Position numbers and translations under genes: made by a program. Positions 1-6,348 of a DNA stretch of 14,303 nucleotides are shown piece by piece. The DNA comes from JAMXLO01 sp036494925 (GTDB taxonomy: Bacteria > Pseudomonadota > Alphaproteobacteria > Acetobacterales > Acetobacteraceae). The stretch spans positions 1-14,303 of the forward strand of contig DASXNR010000049.1 of NCBI GenBank assembly GCA_036494925.1, written 5' to 3'. The notes beneath the pieces were generated by a model, which saw only the letters and a list, made by a program, of their open reading frames with translations, was not told the DNA's origin and searched no databases. The number at the start of each line of letters is the position of its first letter. Within the stretch, counting starts at the first letter, position 1.

Positions 1-156
1 CAGGCATTTCTGGTTCAGTGCAACAGCCAGACAACAACGCAAACCGACATCGATAATGGCGTCGTCAATATCGTCGTCGGCTTCGCGCCATTGAAGCCGG
101 CAGAGTTCGTCATCATCACCCTCACGCAACTCGCCGGGCAAACCCAGACATCCTGA
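1..156 (+). CDS. Contractile tail sheath protein, C-terminal end (partial)
   Basis: Reading from base 1 in frame 1 gives 51 residues ending at a TGA (154-156). The 5' part lies outside the window. The visible segment carries a DIDNG motif, then a hydrophobic strand, then GFAPLKPAEFV. This is the typical ending of contractile sheath proteins (T4 gp18, Afp2-4 and phage FI-like families), where the last strands donate to the neighbouring subunit to hold the sheath mesh together. The sheath surrounds the inner tube and contracts to drive it through a target membrane. The tube gene follows after 30 bases, the usual sheath-then-tube order. The short length limits the call, but the motif and context agree. 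Whether further sheath paralogues lie upstream, as in Afp, cannot be seen. Confidence 0.85.
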   Translation, partial: QAFLVQCNSQTTTQTDIDNGVVNIVVGFAPLKPAEFVIITLTQLAGQTQTS

Positions 157-174
157 TTCTCCGAAGTTTCCCAA

Positions 175-180
175 GAGGAG
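175..180 (+). promoter_or_regulatory. Ribosome binding site of the tail tube gene
   Basis: GAGGAG lies six bases before the GTG at 187. This supports the non-ATG start of the tube protein and gives an N-terminus typical of the family. Confidence 0.7.
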
Positions 181-186
181 TCGGCC

Positions 187-699
187 GTGGCCCCTTTTAC
201 CGTTAACAAAACCTCCCGCTACGATCCCTATAAGTCGTATCGCTTCCTGGTCTATTTCGGTCAGAGCACGACGCCGGTGGCCGCCGTCAGCAAGGTCACC
301 GCGCTGAAACGCACGACCGACGTGATCGAATACAAGGAGGGCGGCAACAACATCATCCTCAAGGGTGCCGGCCGCACCAAATACGAACCGGTCACCCTCG
401 AACGCGGCGTCACCTACGACACCGACTTTATCGACTGGGCCGATCAGACACAAAAGCTGGATCAGGGACATCCGACAACCTCGCTCGCCAATCTGCGGCG
501 GGAGATCACCATCGTATTGCTGAACGAGGGTGGCCAGCCCGTGCACGGTTTCATCGTACACCGCTGCTGGGTCTCCGAGTTCCAGGCATTGCCCGACCTC
601 GACGCCGGCGCCAATGCGATCGCCCTCGAGCACATCAAACTGGAAAACGAGGGTTGGGAGCAGCACCCGACCAAGAACACCGAACAGCCCGAGACCTGA
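187..699 (+). CDS. Inner tail tube protein (T4 gp19 / Afp1-like)
   Basis: This 170-residue protein starts at GTG with a well-placed GAGGAG. It matches phage T4 gp19-like tube proteins, which stack as hexameric rings to form the rigid tube that is pushed out when the sheath contracts. The N-terminus (residues 1-25, with SRYDPYKSYRFLVYFG) is the typical first strand. A conserved EYKEGG segment near residues 50-55 is followed by a KYEPVTLERGVTYD strand-and-loop. The C-terminal half contains the HGFIVHRCWVSEF and ALEHIKLENEGWE strands expected near the end of these proteins. The length is normal for the family. It sits directly after the sheath gene and one base before the hub-assembly chaperone gene. 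Some eCIS loci have two or three tube genes; only one is present in this window. Confidence 0.93.
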   Translation: MAPFTVNKTSRYDPYKSYRFLVYFGQSTTPVAAVSKVTALKRTTDVIEYKEGGNNIILKGAGRTKYEPVTLERGVTYDTDFIDWADQTQKLDQGHPTTSLANLRREITIVLLNEGGQPVHGFIVHRCWVSEFQALPDLDAGANAIALEHIKLENEGWEQHPTKNTEQPET

Positions 700-700
700 A

Positions 701-1540
701 ATGGCGGCTTCCTGCACGCCGCGCGCGCGCCGCGACGCCCCAATGGCGCGGTTCGTTCTGCCGGTCAGCAGGATCGGGGTTGCACTTGCGCAACCGACCA
801 TCGCCGAGGATGTTTTGCTTGCCGAACACCGTCCCGACGATCCCTCGCTGGTACTCGCTTTGGTGGAACGGCTGGCGCGGACGGACGCCGCGGTGAACTG
901 GCAAGACCTGCCGATCACCGACATCGATACGTTGATCGCGCGGCTGCGACAGGCGGTCGTCGGGGATCATGTGGTGGCAGAGGCCGCGTGCACAGCGCCC
1001 GCCTGCGGCGAACGCCTCGACCTGTCCTTCCGCCTCGGCGAGTGGCTGGCGGATCAGCGGCCGCGCGTCGGCACGCTCAGAGGTCGCGGCCGGCAGGTGG
1101 AGTGCGATGGCGATGCGCCGGGATGGTACAAATTGCGCGCGGATGACAGCGACGTGATCGGCTTTCGCTTGCCCACGCTGGCCGACCAGATCGCCATCGA
1201 GGGCAGCACCGACCCCGTCTCGGCGCTGGCGACGCGTTGTATCCGTCCCGCTCAACCACGCGGGCGCCGCGCCTGGGTGGAGTCGGCGATGGCGCGATTG
1301 GCGCCGCCGCTCGCTACGCCTTTGCGTGGACAATGCCCGCATTGTGGGGCAGAGATCACCGCTTTGTTCCAGGCGCGGCATTATTGCATGCGCGAACTGT
1401 ACGATCGCGCCCGCTTTGTTTTCGACGACATCGACGTTCTGGCCGAGCGCTATCACTGGTCGGAGCGCGCGATAATGACGCTGCCGCTGACCCGCCGGAC
1501 GCAGTACGTCGAGCGGGCCCGTCAAGCCCTGACGGCCTGA
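701..1540 (+). CDS. Baseplate hub-assembly chaperone-like protein (T4 gp26/gp51 type) with cysteine pairs
   Basis: This protein of 279 residues uses the ATG one base after the tube stop. A second in-frame ATG at 743 would give 265 residues beginning MARFVLP. Neither has a clear ribosome binding site, so the start is uncertain. The C-terminus (from about residue 251, YHWSERAIMTLPLTRRTQY) resembles the end of T4-type baseplate hub assembly chaperones found in eCIS and phage loci. In those proteins a short helix-rich YHW-SE-I-LP-RR segment is characteristic. Two cysteine pairs, C97/C102 (CTAPAC) and C212/C215 (CPHC), lie 110 residues apart and could form one split zinc site. The region before the first pair (residues 40-90) is helical and acidic. 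The likely role is helping assemble the spike-hub complex; it may not remain in the finished particle. The family call is by motif and position only. Confidence 0.7.
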   Translation: MAASCTPRARRDAPMARFVLPVSRIGVALAQPTIAEDVLLAEHRPDDPSLVLALVERLARTDAAVNWQDLPITDIDTLIARLRQAVVGDHVVAEAACTAPACGERLDLSFRLGEWLADQRPRVGTLRGRGRQVECDGDAPGWYKLRADDSDVIGFRLPTLADQIAIEGSTDPVSALATRCIRPAQPRGRRAWVESAMARLAPPLATPLRGQCPHCGAEITALFQARHYCMRELYDRARFVFDDIDVLAERYHWSERAIMTLPLTRRTQYVERARQALTA

Positions 1541-1556
1541 CCGGCCGGTCCACGCC

Positions 1557-2561
1557 ATGAAGCGCCCCTCCTACCTCCAACAGGCCGCGACGACGCAATC
1601 GCGCCGGGGCACCGCCGTCCTGTCGCCACCCAGACTGGCGTTTCCGCCTGGCGGCGTGACCGCCGAGTTCGCGGTGCGGGAGGCAAGTCCCCCAGCCATG
1701 CCTTCATCCGCGGCGAGCAGTCCGGCGCGCCTCGTCCGGGAACCCGCGCCGACCGCGGCGAAGGCCGTACCACGGCTGCACCAGGCGACCCATGCGGCCG
1801 CCGCCGCCATGCCCTCGGCGACGCCAGATCAGGCCTCGCCGCTTCCCACCACGCAAAGGATGGCGCCTCTATCGCCACCTCTTGCGATCCTCGAGGATCG
1901 GCCGCCGACCATTGTGCGGGGCCTGAAAACCCTCAGCGCGGCGACGACGCTCACACCTGACCCCGCGGTCCCGCCGACCGCTGAACCGCTTCCCGGCAGG
2001 GGGGCGGCGCCGACCCATCAGACGGTCGACATGGCACGAAACGAAGTAGCGGCGGCGCCATCGGGCCGAAGGATCACGTCATCGCGGACCGGAATGCTCG
2101 TGGGAATGCGAACGGAAGCCTCGGAGACGATGCCGGCTGGGATCGCCACGACCGATCCGCGCTTGCCGGCCCGCCTCGGGGCCGGCACGGAGGCGCAGCT
2201 TACGCCCGTCGAGAACCGACCAATCCCGTCGCCAGCCGCTTTCTCCCAGCGCCGTCCGACAAAGGCCGAGCCAGCGGTACCGACCGGCGCCGAGGCGGCG
2301 CCGTCGGTCCCAGCGCACGCCGCGCTGCCTGTCCTTGTGCCACCACCGCCGCCGCCCCGCGCGCCGGTGGCACCCGCTCCACGCGATCACACTCAGTCGG
2401 GGCTGCACATTGGAACACTCGAAGTGCGTGTCACGCCGCCGCCCGCCTTGCTGGCGGCACCGTCCCGTCTGGCACCGCGTCAGGCCGCGACGCGAACTGG
2501 CGGTGGACGCGCTGCGCCAATCGCCCGCGGCTTCGGCTTGTTTGGGCTTGGGCAGAGCTGA
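1557..2561 (+). CDS. Pro/Ala-rich, probably disordered protein of the injection-system locus
   Basis: This protein of 334 residues is dominated by Pro, Ala, Thr, Ser and Arg. It has no Cys or Trp and almost no predicted secondary structure. A six-proline run begins at residue 262. Two parts look constrained: the N-terminus MKRPSYLQQAA, and HIGTLEVRVTPPP from residue 284. The second is a short strand-like motif I associate with Pro-rich proteins at the same place in other eCIS and phage-like loci. Antisense and other-frame ORFs also cross this region, but position, frame continuity and the two motifs favour this one. It has no convincing ribosome binding site and starts 16 bases after the chaperone gene, so it may depend on translation of that gene. 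The function is unknown. A flexible linker, scaffold or hub-assembly partner would fit the neighbours. Confidence 0.7.
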   Translation: MKRPSYLQQAATTQSRRGTAVLSPPRLAFPPGGVTAEFAVREASPPAMPSSAASSPARLVREPAPTAAKAVPRLHQATHAAAAAMPSATPDQASPLPTTQRMAPLSPPLAILEDRPPTIVRGLKTLSAATTLTPDPAVPPTAEPLPGRGAAPTHQTVDMARNEVAAAPSGRRITSSRTGMLVGMRTEASETMPAGIATTDPRLPARLGAGTEAQLTPVENRPIPSPAAFSQRRPTKAEPAVPTGAEAAPSVPAHAALPVLVPPPPPPRAPVAPAPRDHTQSGLHIGTLEVRVTPPPALLAAPSRLAPRQAATRTGGGRAAPIARGFGLFGLGQS

Positions 2562-2563
2562 CC

Positions 2564-2812
2564 ATGCCCGACAAGCCCCCTAAGGCCCGCATCGACCGTC
2601 TGGTGTTGAACCTGCCCGGTGGCTCGACCGAATATGGCCGCCAGGTCGCGATGCTGGTCGCCGCCAGCCTCGCCGCCGCCAACGCCCTGCCGGCTTCCGG
2701 CGACCTGCCGGCGCTGCGCGTCACCCTCTCCTCCAGCCTCCCCGCCGATCCGGCCACGCTCGCCGGGCGCATCGTCGCCGCGACGCTGCGCGACTTGGCG
2801 CGTACCCCTTGA
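2564..2812 (+). CDS. Small protein of unknown function, conserved-type in eCIS loci
   Basis: This 82-residue protein starts two bases after the preceding stop. An IDRLVLNLPGGSTEYGRQVAMLVAASLA segment (residues 10-37, shortened here in meaning to a strand, a turn and a long helix) is followed by LPALRVTLSSS and a final helix ending in LRDLARTP. Similar small proteins with an I-L-L-PG then GR-A-LVA pattern occur just before the CIS tube-adaptor gene in many eCIS-type loci, as far as I recall. No enzymatic motif, signal peptide or membrane segment is visible. Ala-rich helices suggest a small soluble alpha/beta domain, perhaps an assembly factor working with the Pro-rich neighbour. The adjacent start-stop arrangement suggests coupled translation. 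Confidence 0.7.
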   Translation: MPDKPPKARIDRLVLNLPGGSTEYGRQVAMLVAASLAAANALPASGDLPALRVTLSSSLPADPATLAGRIVAATLRDLARTP

Positions 2813-2822
2813 GAAATCCGCC

Positions 2823-3569
2823 ATGGCCGTTCTGAAGGGTGCCCTGGTTTCGTTCACCGCCACCGGCGGTCTCGGCCTGCCGCCGCTGCCCAACATTATC
2901 GTTTTTCAGATCAACCCTGAAACGATCACGCACGCCTGGACCGAGGCCGCGTCGCCGCCGCCGCCGCAGCCGAAACCGAACGAGCCGCCGATCCATGTCA
3001 GCGCTCTGGCGGTGACGGGCAATCCGGGCGAGAACTTTTCATTCACCCTGATGCTCGATTCCGACGAGCAGATCTCGGATGTGGCCACTGACCCGATCGG
3101 CGCCGGACTGGCCGCGGTTAGCGGTGTCTACACCCGTCTCGCGGCGCTGGAGCTGCTGCAGTTCCCATCGTCGCCGCCGTCCGGGGGTCTCGTGGGCCAG
3201 GTCTCGGCGGCGGCCAGCGCGGCGGCCTCCGGTACCAGCGCCGGCGACAGCCAGTCGCAGGCGGTGCCGGCCTCGCAGGTGCCGGTCGTCCTGTTCGTCT
3301 GGGGACCGCTGCGCATTGTCCCGGTGCGGGTCACCGCGCTCAGCGTCACCGAAAAACTGTTCGACGAACTGCTCAACCCGACCCACGCCGAGGCGCAGAT
3401 CACCCTCTCCGTGTTGACGCCGGACGACCTCGCGGACGTGGCGGAGCCGATGAGGACGCTGGCGATGACCGCGTACGAGTACACGCTAGGGCTGCGGCAA
3501 GCACAGGCGATCGCCAACCTCGCCGAGTCGGCAGCGGGCGTCGTCGGTATGCTGGCCACAGCGCTCTGA
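2823..3569 (+). CDS. CIS tube-adaptor protein (N-terminal domain of Afp7/Pvc7 type)
   Basis: This 248-residue protein resembles the contractile injection system tube protein domain that links the hub to the first tube ring. The ATG at 2823 was chosen because it gives the family's expected start, a hydrophobic strand followed by FQINPETITHAWTE (near residues 30-45). Later conserved pieces are FSFTLMLDSDE (near 78), VVLFVWGPLRIVPVRVTALSVTE (from about 155) and FDELLNPTHAEAQITLSVLTPDDL (near 180-205). Two low-complexity insertions stand out: a Pro-rich stretch near residues 41-58 and an Ala/Ser/Gly-rich stretch near 117-150. In Afp7/Pvc7 this domain is fused to a LysM domain. Here the LysM domain is the next, separate gene. 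A longer upstream reading exists in this frame but overlaps the small gene before it, so it was not used. Confidence 0.85.
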   Translation: MAVLKGALVSFTATGGLGLPPLPNIIVFQINPETITHAWTEAASPPPPQPKPNEPPIHVSALAVTGNPGENFSFTLMLDSDEQISDVATDPIGAGLAAVSGVYTRLAALELLQFPSSPPSGGLVGQVSAAASAAASGTSAGDSQSQAVPASQVPVVLFVWGPLRIVPVRVTALSVTEKLFDELLNPTHAEAQITLSVLTPDDLADVAEPMRTLAMTAYEYTLGLRQAQAIANLAESAAGVVGMLATAL

Positions 3570-3573
3570 GGAG
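3568..3573 (+). promoter_or_regulatory. Ribosome binding site of the LysM gene
   Basis: GAGGAG overlaps the TGA stop of the preceding gene and lies seven bases before the ATG at 3581. It is one of the strongest binding sites in the operon and ties the two genes together. Confidence 0.65.
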
Positions 3574-3580
3574 AAACGAA

Positions 3581-3865
3581 ATGTTCTTTCCCGGCAGCCG
3601 GTACCTCCCGCTGACGCCTTATAGCGTGACCCGGCCGGACGGGAGCGTCGTGCAGGTCACCCGACTGCCGACGCCCGGCCTTCCGCTCCTGCTCGGCTAT
3701 TACCGCCGCGGCACCGGCGACCGGCTCGACCAGATCGCCGCGCGCTTCCTGTCCGACGCCACGCGGTTCTGGCATGTCTGCGATGCCAACGCCGCCGTGG
3801 TGCCGGATGCCCTGGCGGCCCGCGACCTGGTCGGCGTGCCGATCGACGCGCCGACCGGCGCCTAG
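3581..3865 (+). CDS. Short LysM-domain baseplate protein (gp53/Afp7 C-terminal type)
   Basis: This 94-residue protein has a strong GAGGAG binding site. After an N-terminal extension with FPGSRYLPLTPYSVTRPDG and a linker, residues 41-90 form one LysM-like module: YYRRGTGDRLDQIAARFLSDATRFWHVCDAN, then a proline-bounded loop and a final VGVPIDAP strand. The GD-LD-IA-RFL-D-T-FW-ICDAN pattern is typical of LysM modules in phage and CIS baseplates. There the module is structural, clamping hub to tube, rather than certainly binding peptidoglycan. No signal peptide is present. The gene lies between the tube-adaptor and hub genes, which fits that bridging role. The stop codon is TAG, while most genes here use TGA. 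Confidence 0.85.
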   Translation: MFFPGSRYLPLTPYSVTRPDGSVVQVTRLPTPGLPLLLGYYRRGTGDRLDQIAARFLSDATRFWHVCDANAAVVPDALAARDLVGVPIDAPTGA

Positions 3866-3879
3866 GGCCGAGCTGCGAG

Positions 3880-5091
3880 ATGGCCAGCAACTACCAACTG
3901 CTTCTGGGTGGCCAGCAGGCCGAGGTCACGCTCTACACACTGATCGTTTCGATCGATGTCGACGAGAGCATGGACATGCCGGCGGCGATCCAGATCACGC
4001 TGCCGATCTCGCGCGACAACAGCGGCGAGCTGACCTATGTCGCCGATCCCAGGTTCGGGCCGCTGGCTCCCGTGGCGGTCGTCACCACCGCCGGCGGCAC
4101 CGGCGGTCAGGGCGTTGCAACCGGCGCGGTCGGCGCAGTCGCCGCCGCCGTCGGAAGCGGATCCGCCCCGCCCGGCACGCAATGCATCTTTGACGGCTAC
4201 CTGCTCTCGCAGAAAGTTCATCTGGAAACCGGCACCACCAACGCGACGCTGACCGTCTGGGGCCAGGACGCCTGCTGGTTGATGAACCAGACCGAGACCG
4301 TTCGCGAGTGGGTCGACGTCACCGATGCGGATGTCGCCGCCTCGATCTTCGGCGATTACGGCATCACGCCGTCGGATCAGAACACCTCGGACGATTCGCC
4401 GTCGCATACCGAGGACACGCACAGCCTGATGCAACGCGGCACCGACATCGCGTTCCTGCGCATGCTGGCCCGCCGCGGCGGCAAGGTCTGCCGCGTCGCC
4501 TGCGCCGATCAGCCGGGTGTCCGCACCGGCTATTTCGCGGTACCGAAACTGGATGGCGATGCGGCCGTCACGGTCGCGCTGAACGATCCGACGAATTGGA
4601 CGATCAGCGCGATCGATCTGGAGTGGGACGCGAGCTTACCCACCTCGGTGGTCGGGCGGTCGGCCCTGTTCAGCGACAGCGATCCCAACGGCGCCGTTGG
4701 CGATTCTTCCGACTCCGGACTGAGATCCCTCGGCGACCGGACGCTCGCCGCCTTCACCGGTAAGCCGATGACGGTGATGCTGACCACCGCCGTCGACAGC
4801 GCCGGGGAGCTCACGCAACGCGCCCGGGGATTGCTGCGGGAAACCGGCTGGTTCGCGCGCTGCGAGGCGGAAGCAGACGCCGATCGTCTCGGCGTCGTGC
4901 TGCGGGCCGGAATGCTGGTGGCGCTGGCCGGCGTCGGCGCGCTCCACTCGGGCACCTGGCTCGTCTGGACCGTGCGGCATCGCCTGACGCGCGAGGCGCA
5001 CAAGATGAACTTCACGTTGTTGCGGAATGCCATCGGCAACGCGCCGCCAGGCGGCTCGGGTGGGTTGTCTGCCATGGTCGGCTCGCTGTGA
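3880..5091 (+). CDS. Baseplate hub protein (phage gpD / T4 gp27 / VgrG N-terminal type)
   Basis: This 403-residue protein matches the gpD-like hub family that forms the trimeric collar between the spike and the tube. Strands at residues 1-50 include LYTLIVSIDVDESMDMPAAIQI. Family-typical pieces follow: CIFDGYLLSQKVHLETGTT (near 102-120), LTVWGQDACWLMNQ (near 124-137), IFGDYGITPSDQNTSDDSPSHTED (near 158-180) and LMQRGTDIAFLRMLARRGGKVCRVAC (near 185-210). The C-terminal part has the gpD-like barrel ending in HKMNFTLLRNA. Residues 68-101 are a Gly/Ala-rich insertion probably forming a loop. The ribosome binding site is weak. The last bases overlap the GTG start of the spike gene. In Afp8 and VgrG this domain and the OB-fold spike are one chain; here they are separate genes, as in T4 gp27 and gp5. 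Confidence 0.92.
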   Translation: MASNYQLLLGGQQAEVTLYTLIVSIDVDESMDMPAAIQITLPISRDNSGELTYVADPRFGPLAPVAVVTTAGGTGGQGVATGAVGAVAAAVGSGSAPPGTQCIFDGYLLSQKVHLETGTTNATLTVWGQDACWLMNQTETVREWVDVTDADVAASIFGDYGITPSDQNTSDDSPSHTEDTHSLMQRGTDIAFLRMLARRGGKVCRVACADQPGVRTGYFAVPKLDGDAAVTVALNDPTNWTISAIDLEWDASLPTSVVGRSALFSDSDPNGAVGDSSDSGLRSLGDRTLAAFTGKPMTVMLTTAVDSAGELTQRARGLLRETGWFARCEAEADADRLGVVLRAGMLVALAGVGALHSGTWLVWTVRHRLTREAHKMNFTLLRNAIGNAPPGGSGGLSAMVGSL

Positions 5092-5630
5092 ACGGCGCGC
5101 AGCAGAAGCCGGGCGGCGGCGAGCATCTCGATCGCACGCTGGTCGACGTGCTCGAACGGTTGCGCAATCGTTTCTTCGGCAAGTATCGCGGCGTCGTCGT
5201 CGATGTCGACGCCGCCACCATGCGCGTCAAGGCCAGCGTGCCCGCCGTTCTCGGTCAGCAGCCTTCCGGCTGGGCGCGGCCCTGTGTTCCCTTCGCCGGC
5301 GCCAGCATGGGCTTCGCCTTCCTGCCCGAGGTCGGCACCGGCGTCTGGATCGAGTTCGAGGGCGGCGACGTCTCGTATCCGATCTGGACCGGCTGCTACT
5401 GGCACGACGGCGAGCCGCCGTCCGACGCCTCCGACACCGTGCTCGCGATCGTCACCAAGGCGAGCCAGAAGATCCTACTCGACACCGGCGGAACGATCAC
5501 TGTCAGCGATCAGAATGGCAACACCGTCACGCTCGATTCCAGTGGCATCAACCTGCAGAGCGGCGGCCAAAGTGTCGCTCTCGGCACCAGTAGCGTGAAC
5601 ATCAACAACGGCGCCCTGGAGGTGACCTGA
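5088..5630 (+). CDS. Baseplate central spike protein, OB-fold plus beta-helix tail (gp5/gpV/VgrG type)
   Basis: This 180-residue protein starts at a GTG that overlaps the hub gene's TGA (GTGA). After a helical N-terminus (residues 14-30), residues 31-105 form the gp5/VgrG-like OB-fold: GKYRGVVVDVDAATMRVKASVP, WARPCVPFAG, GFAFLPEVGTGVWIEFEGGD and PIWTGCYWHDGE are all hallmark pieces. Residues 125-180 are short alternating strands (ILLDTGGTITVSDQNGNTVTLDS, then INLQSGGQSVALG and VNINNGALEV). This pattern is expected for the trimeric beta-helix needle below the OB-fold. No lysozyme domain is present, unlike T4 gp5. The OB-fold sits on the hub and the needle points to the target cell. The tip gene follows at once. 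Confidence 0.92.
   Translation: MNGAQQKPGGGEHLDRTLVDVLERLRNRFFGKYRGVVVDVDAATMRVKASVPAVLGQQPSGWARPCVPFAGASMGFAFLPEVGTGVWIEFEGGDVSYPIWTGCYWHDGEPPSDASDTVLAIVTKASQKILLDTGGTITVSDQNGNTVTLDSSGINLQSGGQSVALGTSSVNINNGALEVT
5618..5625 (+). promoter_or_regulatory. Strong Shine-Dalgarno sequence of the PAAR-like gene, inside the spike gene
   Basis: GGAGGTGA, a full match to the usual anti-Shine-Dalgarno core, is built from the last sense codons of the spike gene and lies seven bases before the ATG at 5633. It should give efficient translation of the small tip protein. Confidence 0.7.
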
Positions 5631-5632
5631 CC

Positions 5633-5962
5633 ATGCCGGGCTTCCTCACCGCGGCGAGCGTGCTGATGTGCCCGCACGGCGGCACCGTTCAGATCGTACC
5701 CTCGAACACCGATGTGATGTTCGATGGCGCGCCGGCGGTGAGGGCCTCGGACACTTTCATCGTGGCGGGCTGCCCGTTCGTAATCGGTGTCGTTCCATCG
5801 CCCTGCGTCACCGTGCAATGGGTGCAGCCGGCCATGCAAAGTACTGTCGGAAGCAACCCAACGCTGACCGAGGCGAGCGTCGGAATGTGCCTCGCCGCGA
5901 CGCAGGCGCCGCAGGGACCGGTGGTGATTGCCTCGACCCAGCCCAACGTCAGCGGAATGTAG
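5633..5962 (+). CDS. PAAR-like spike-tip protein
   Basis: This 109-residue protein begins MPGFLTAASVLMCPHGGTVQ, the signature of PAAR-like/DUF4280-type tip proteins in contractile injection systems. These sharpen the spike and carry a metal ion at the apex. Possible ligands are C13, H15, C47, C58 and C86; which four are used cannot be told from sequence. A central hydrophobic strand pair (FIVAGCPFVIGVVPSPCVTVQW) fits the cone fold. The C-terminal half (TQAPQGPVVIASTQPNVSGM) is strand-like. It starts two bases after the spike gene with a strong binding site and is followed by gp25, the normal baseplate order. No effector domain is fused to it, so it looks like a plain tip. Confidence 0.88.
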   Translation: MPGFLTAASVLMCPHGGTVQIVPSNTDVMFDGAPAVRASDTFIVAGCPFVIGVVPSPCVTVQWVQPAMQSTVGSNPTLTEASVGMCLAATQAPQGPVVIASTQPNVSGM

Positions 5963-5969
5963 GAAGCGC

Positions 5970-6347
5970 ATGGCACGCACCGACTACGCTTTTCCATTCG
6001 TCATCGACCCGGTCTCCGGTCAGGCCGGTCAAGCGGCGTATGCGGTCCACGTCGATCAGATGATCCGCCAGATCCTGCTGACCACGCCGGGGGAGCGCGC
6101 CGACTTGCCGGATTTCGGCTGCGGCCTGCGCCAATTGCTCTTCGCGCCGAACAGCGACGCCTTGCAGGCGACTACGCAACTGGTGATTCAGCGCAGCCTG
6201 AAGCGCTGGCTCAGCGATCAGATCACGCCACAGCAGATCACCGTCACACCCGGCCCAGGCGGCGACTATTCCCAGTTGCTTGTGCAAATCTCCTACCTGC
6301 TGTTGGAGACGCAATCGCTGCAGCAGACCCAGATCCTGGTGAGGTGA
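5970..6347 (+). CDS. Baseplate wedge protein, GPW/gp25 family
   Basis: This 125-residue protein starts at the ATG at 5970, preceded by AGGAA. A longer reading in the same frame starts inside the PAAR-like gene and was rejected. Family features are an N-terminal YAFPFVIDPVSGQ, then VDQMIRQILLTTPGERADLPDFGCGLRQLLFAPN (residues 27-60). This contains the GER-PDFGCGL core of gp25 proteins, which lets the wedge interact with the sheath's first ring. The rest is a helix followed by an I-V-P strand and a final sheet (LLVQISYLLLETQSLQQTQILV). In T4, gp25 links wedge to sheath and starts sheath polymerisation. The length is normal and the protein looks intact. Confidence 0.95.
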   Translation: MARTDYAFPFVIDPVSGQAGQAAYAVHVDQMIRQILLTTPGERADLPDFGCGLRQLLFAPNSDALQATTQLVIQRSLKRWLSDQITPQQITVTPGPGGDYSQLLVQISYLLLETQSLQQTQILVR

Positions 6348-6348
6348 G

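Noticed and set aside
530..700. Upstream extension of the chaperone frame into the tube gene
   Set aside because: It overlaps the well-conserved end of the tube protein in another frame, and the extra residues are low-complexity Ser/Pro/Thr-rich.
1540..1549. Palindrome ACCGGCCGGT just after the chaperone stop, considered as a terminator or operator
   Set aside because: It has no loop and no T-run, and the operon continues after 7 bases. Such GC palindromes are common by chance in this composition.
635..1558. Minus-strand open frame (307 codons) opposite the hub-assembly chaperone
   Set aside because: Low-complexity Arg-rich translation with no motif. The plus strand has the gp26-like C-terminal signature and paired cysteines.
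3880..5962. Type VI secretion VgrG-PAAR module
   Set aside because: The hub and spike are separate, and the LysM, CIS tube-adaptor, J-like and gpI-like neighbours are of eCIS/phage type. No TssJ, TssL or TssM gene is present.
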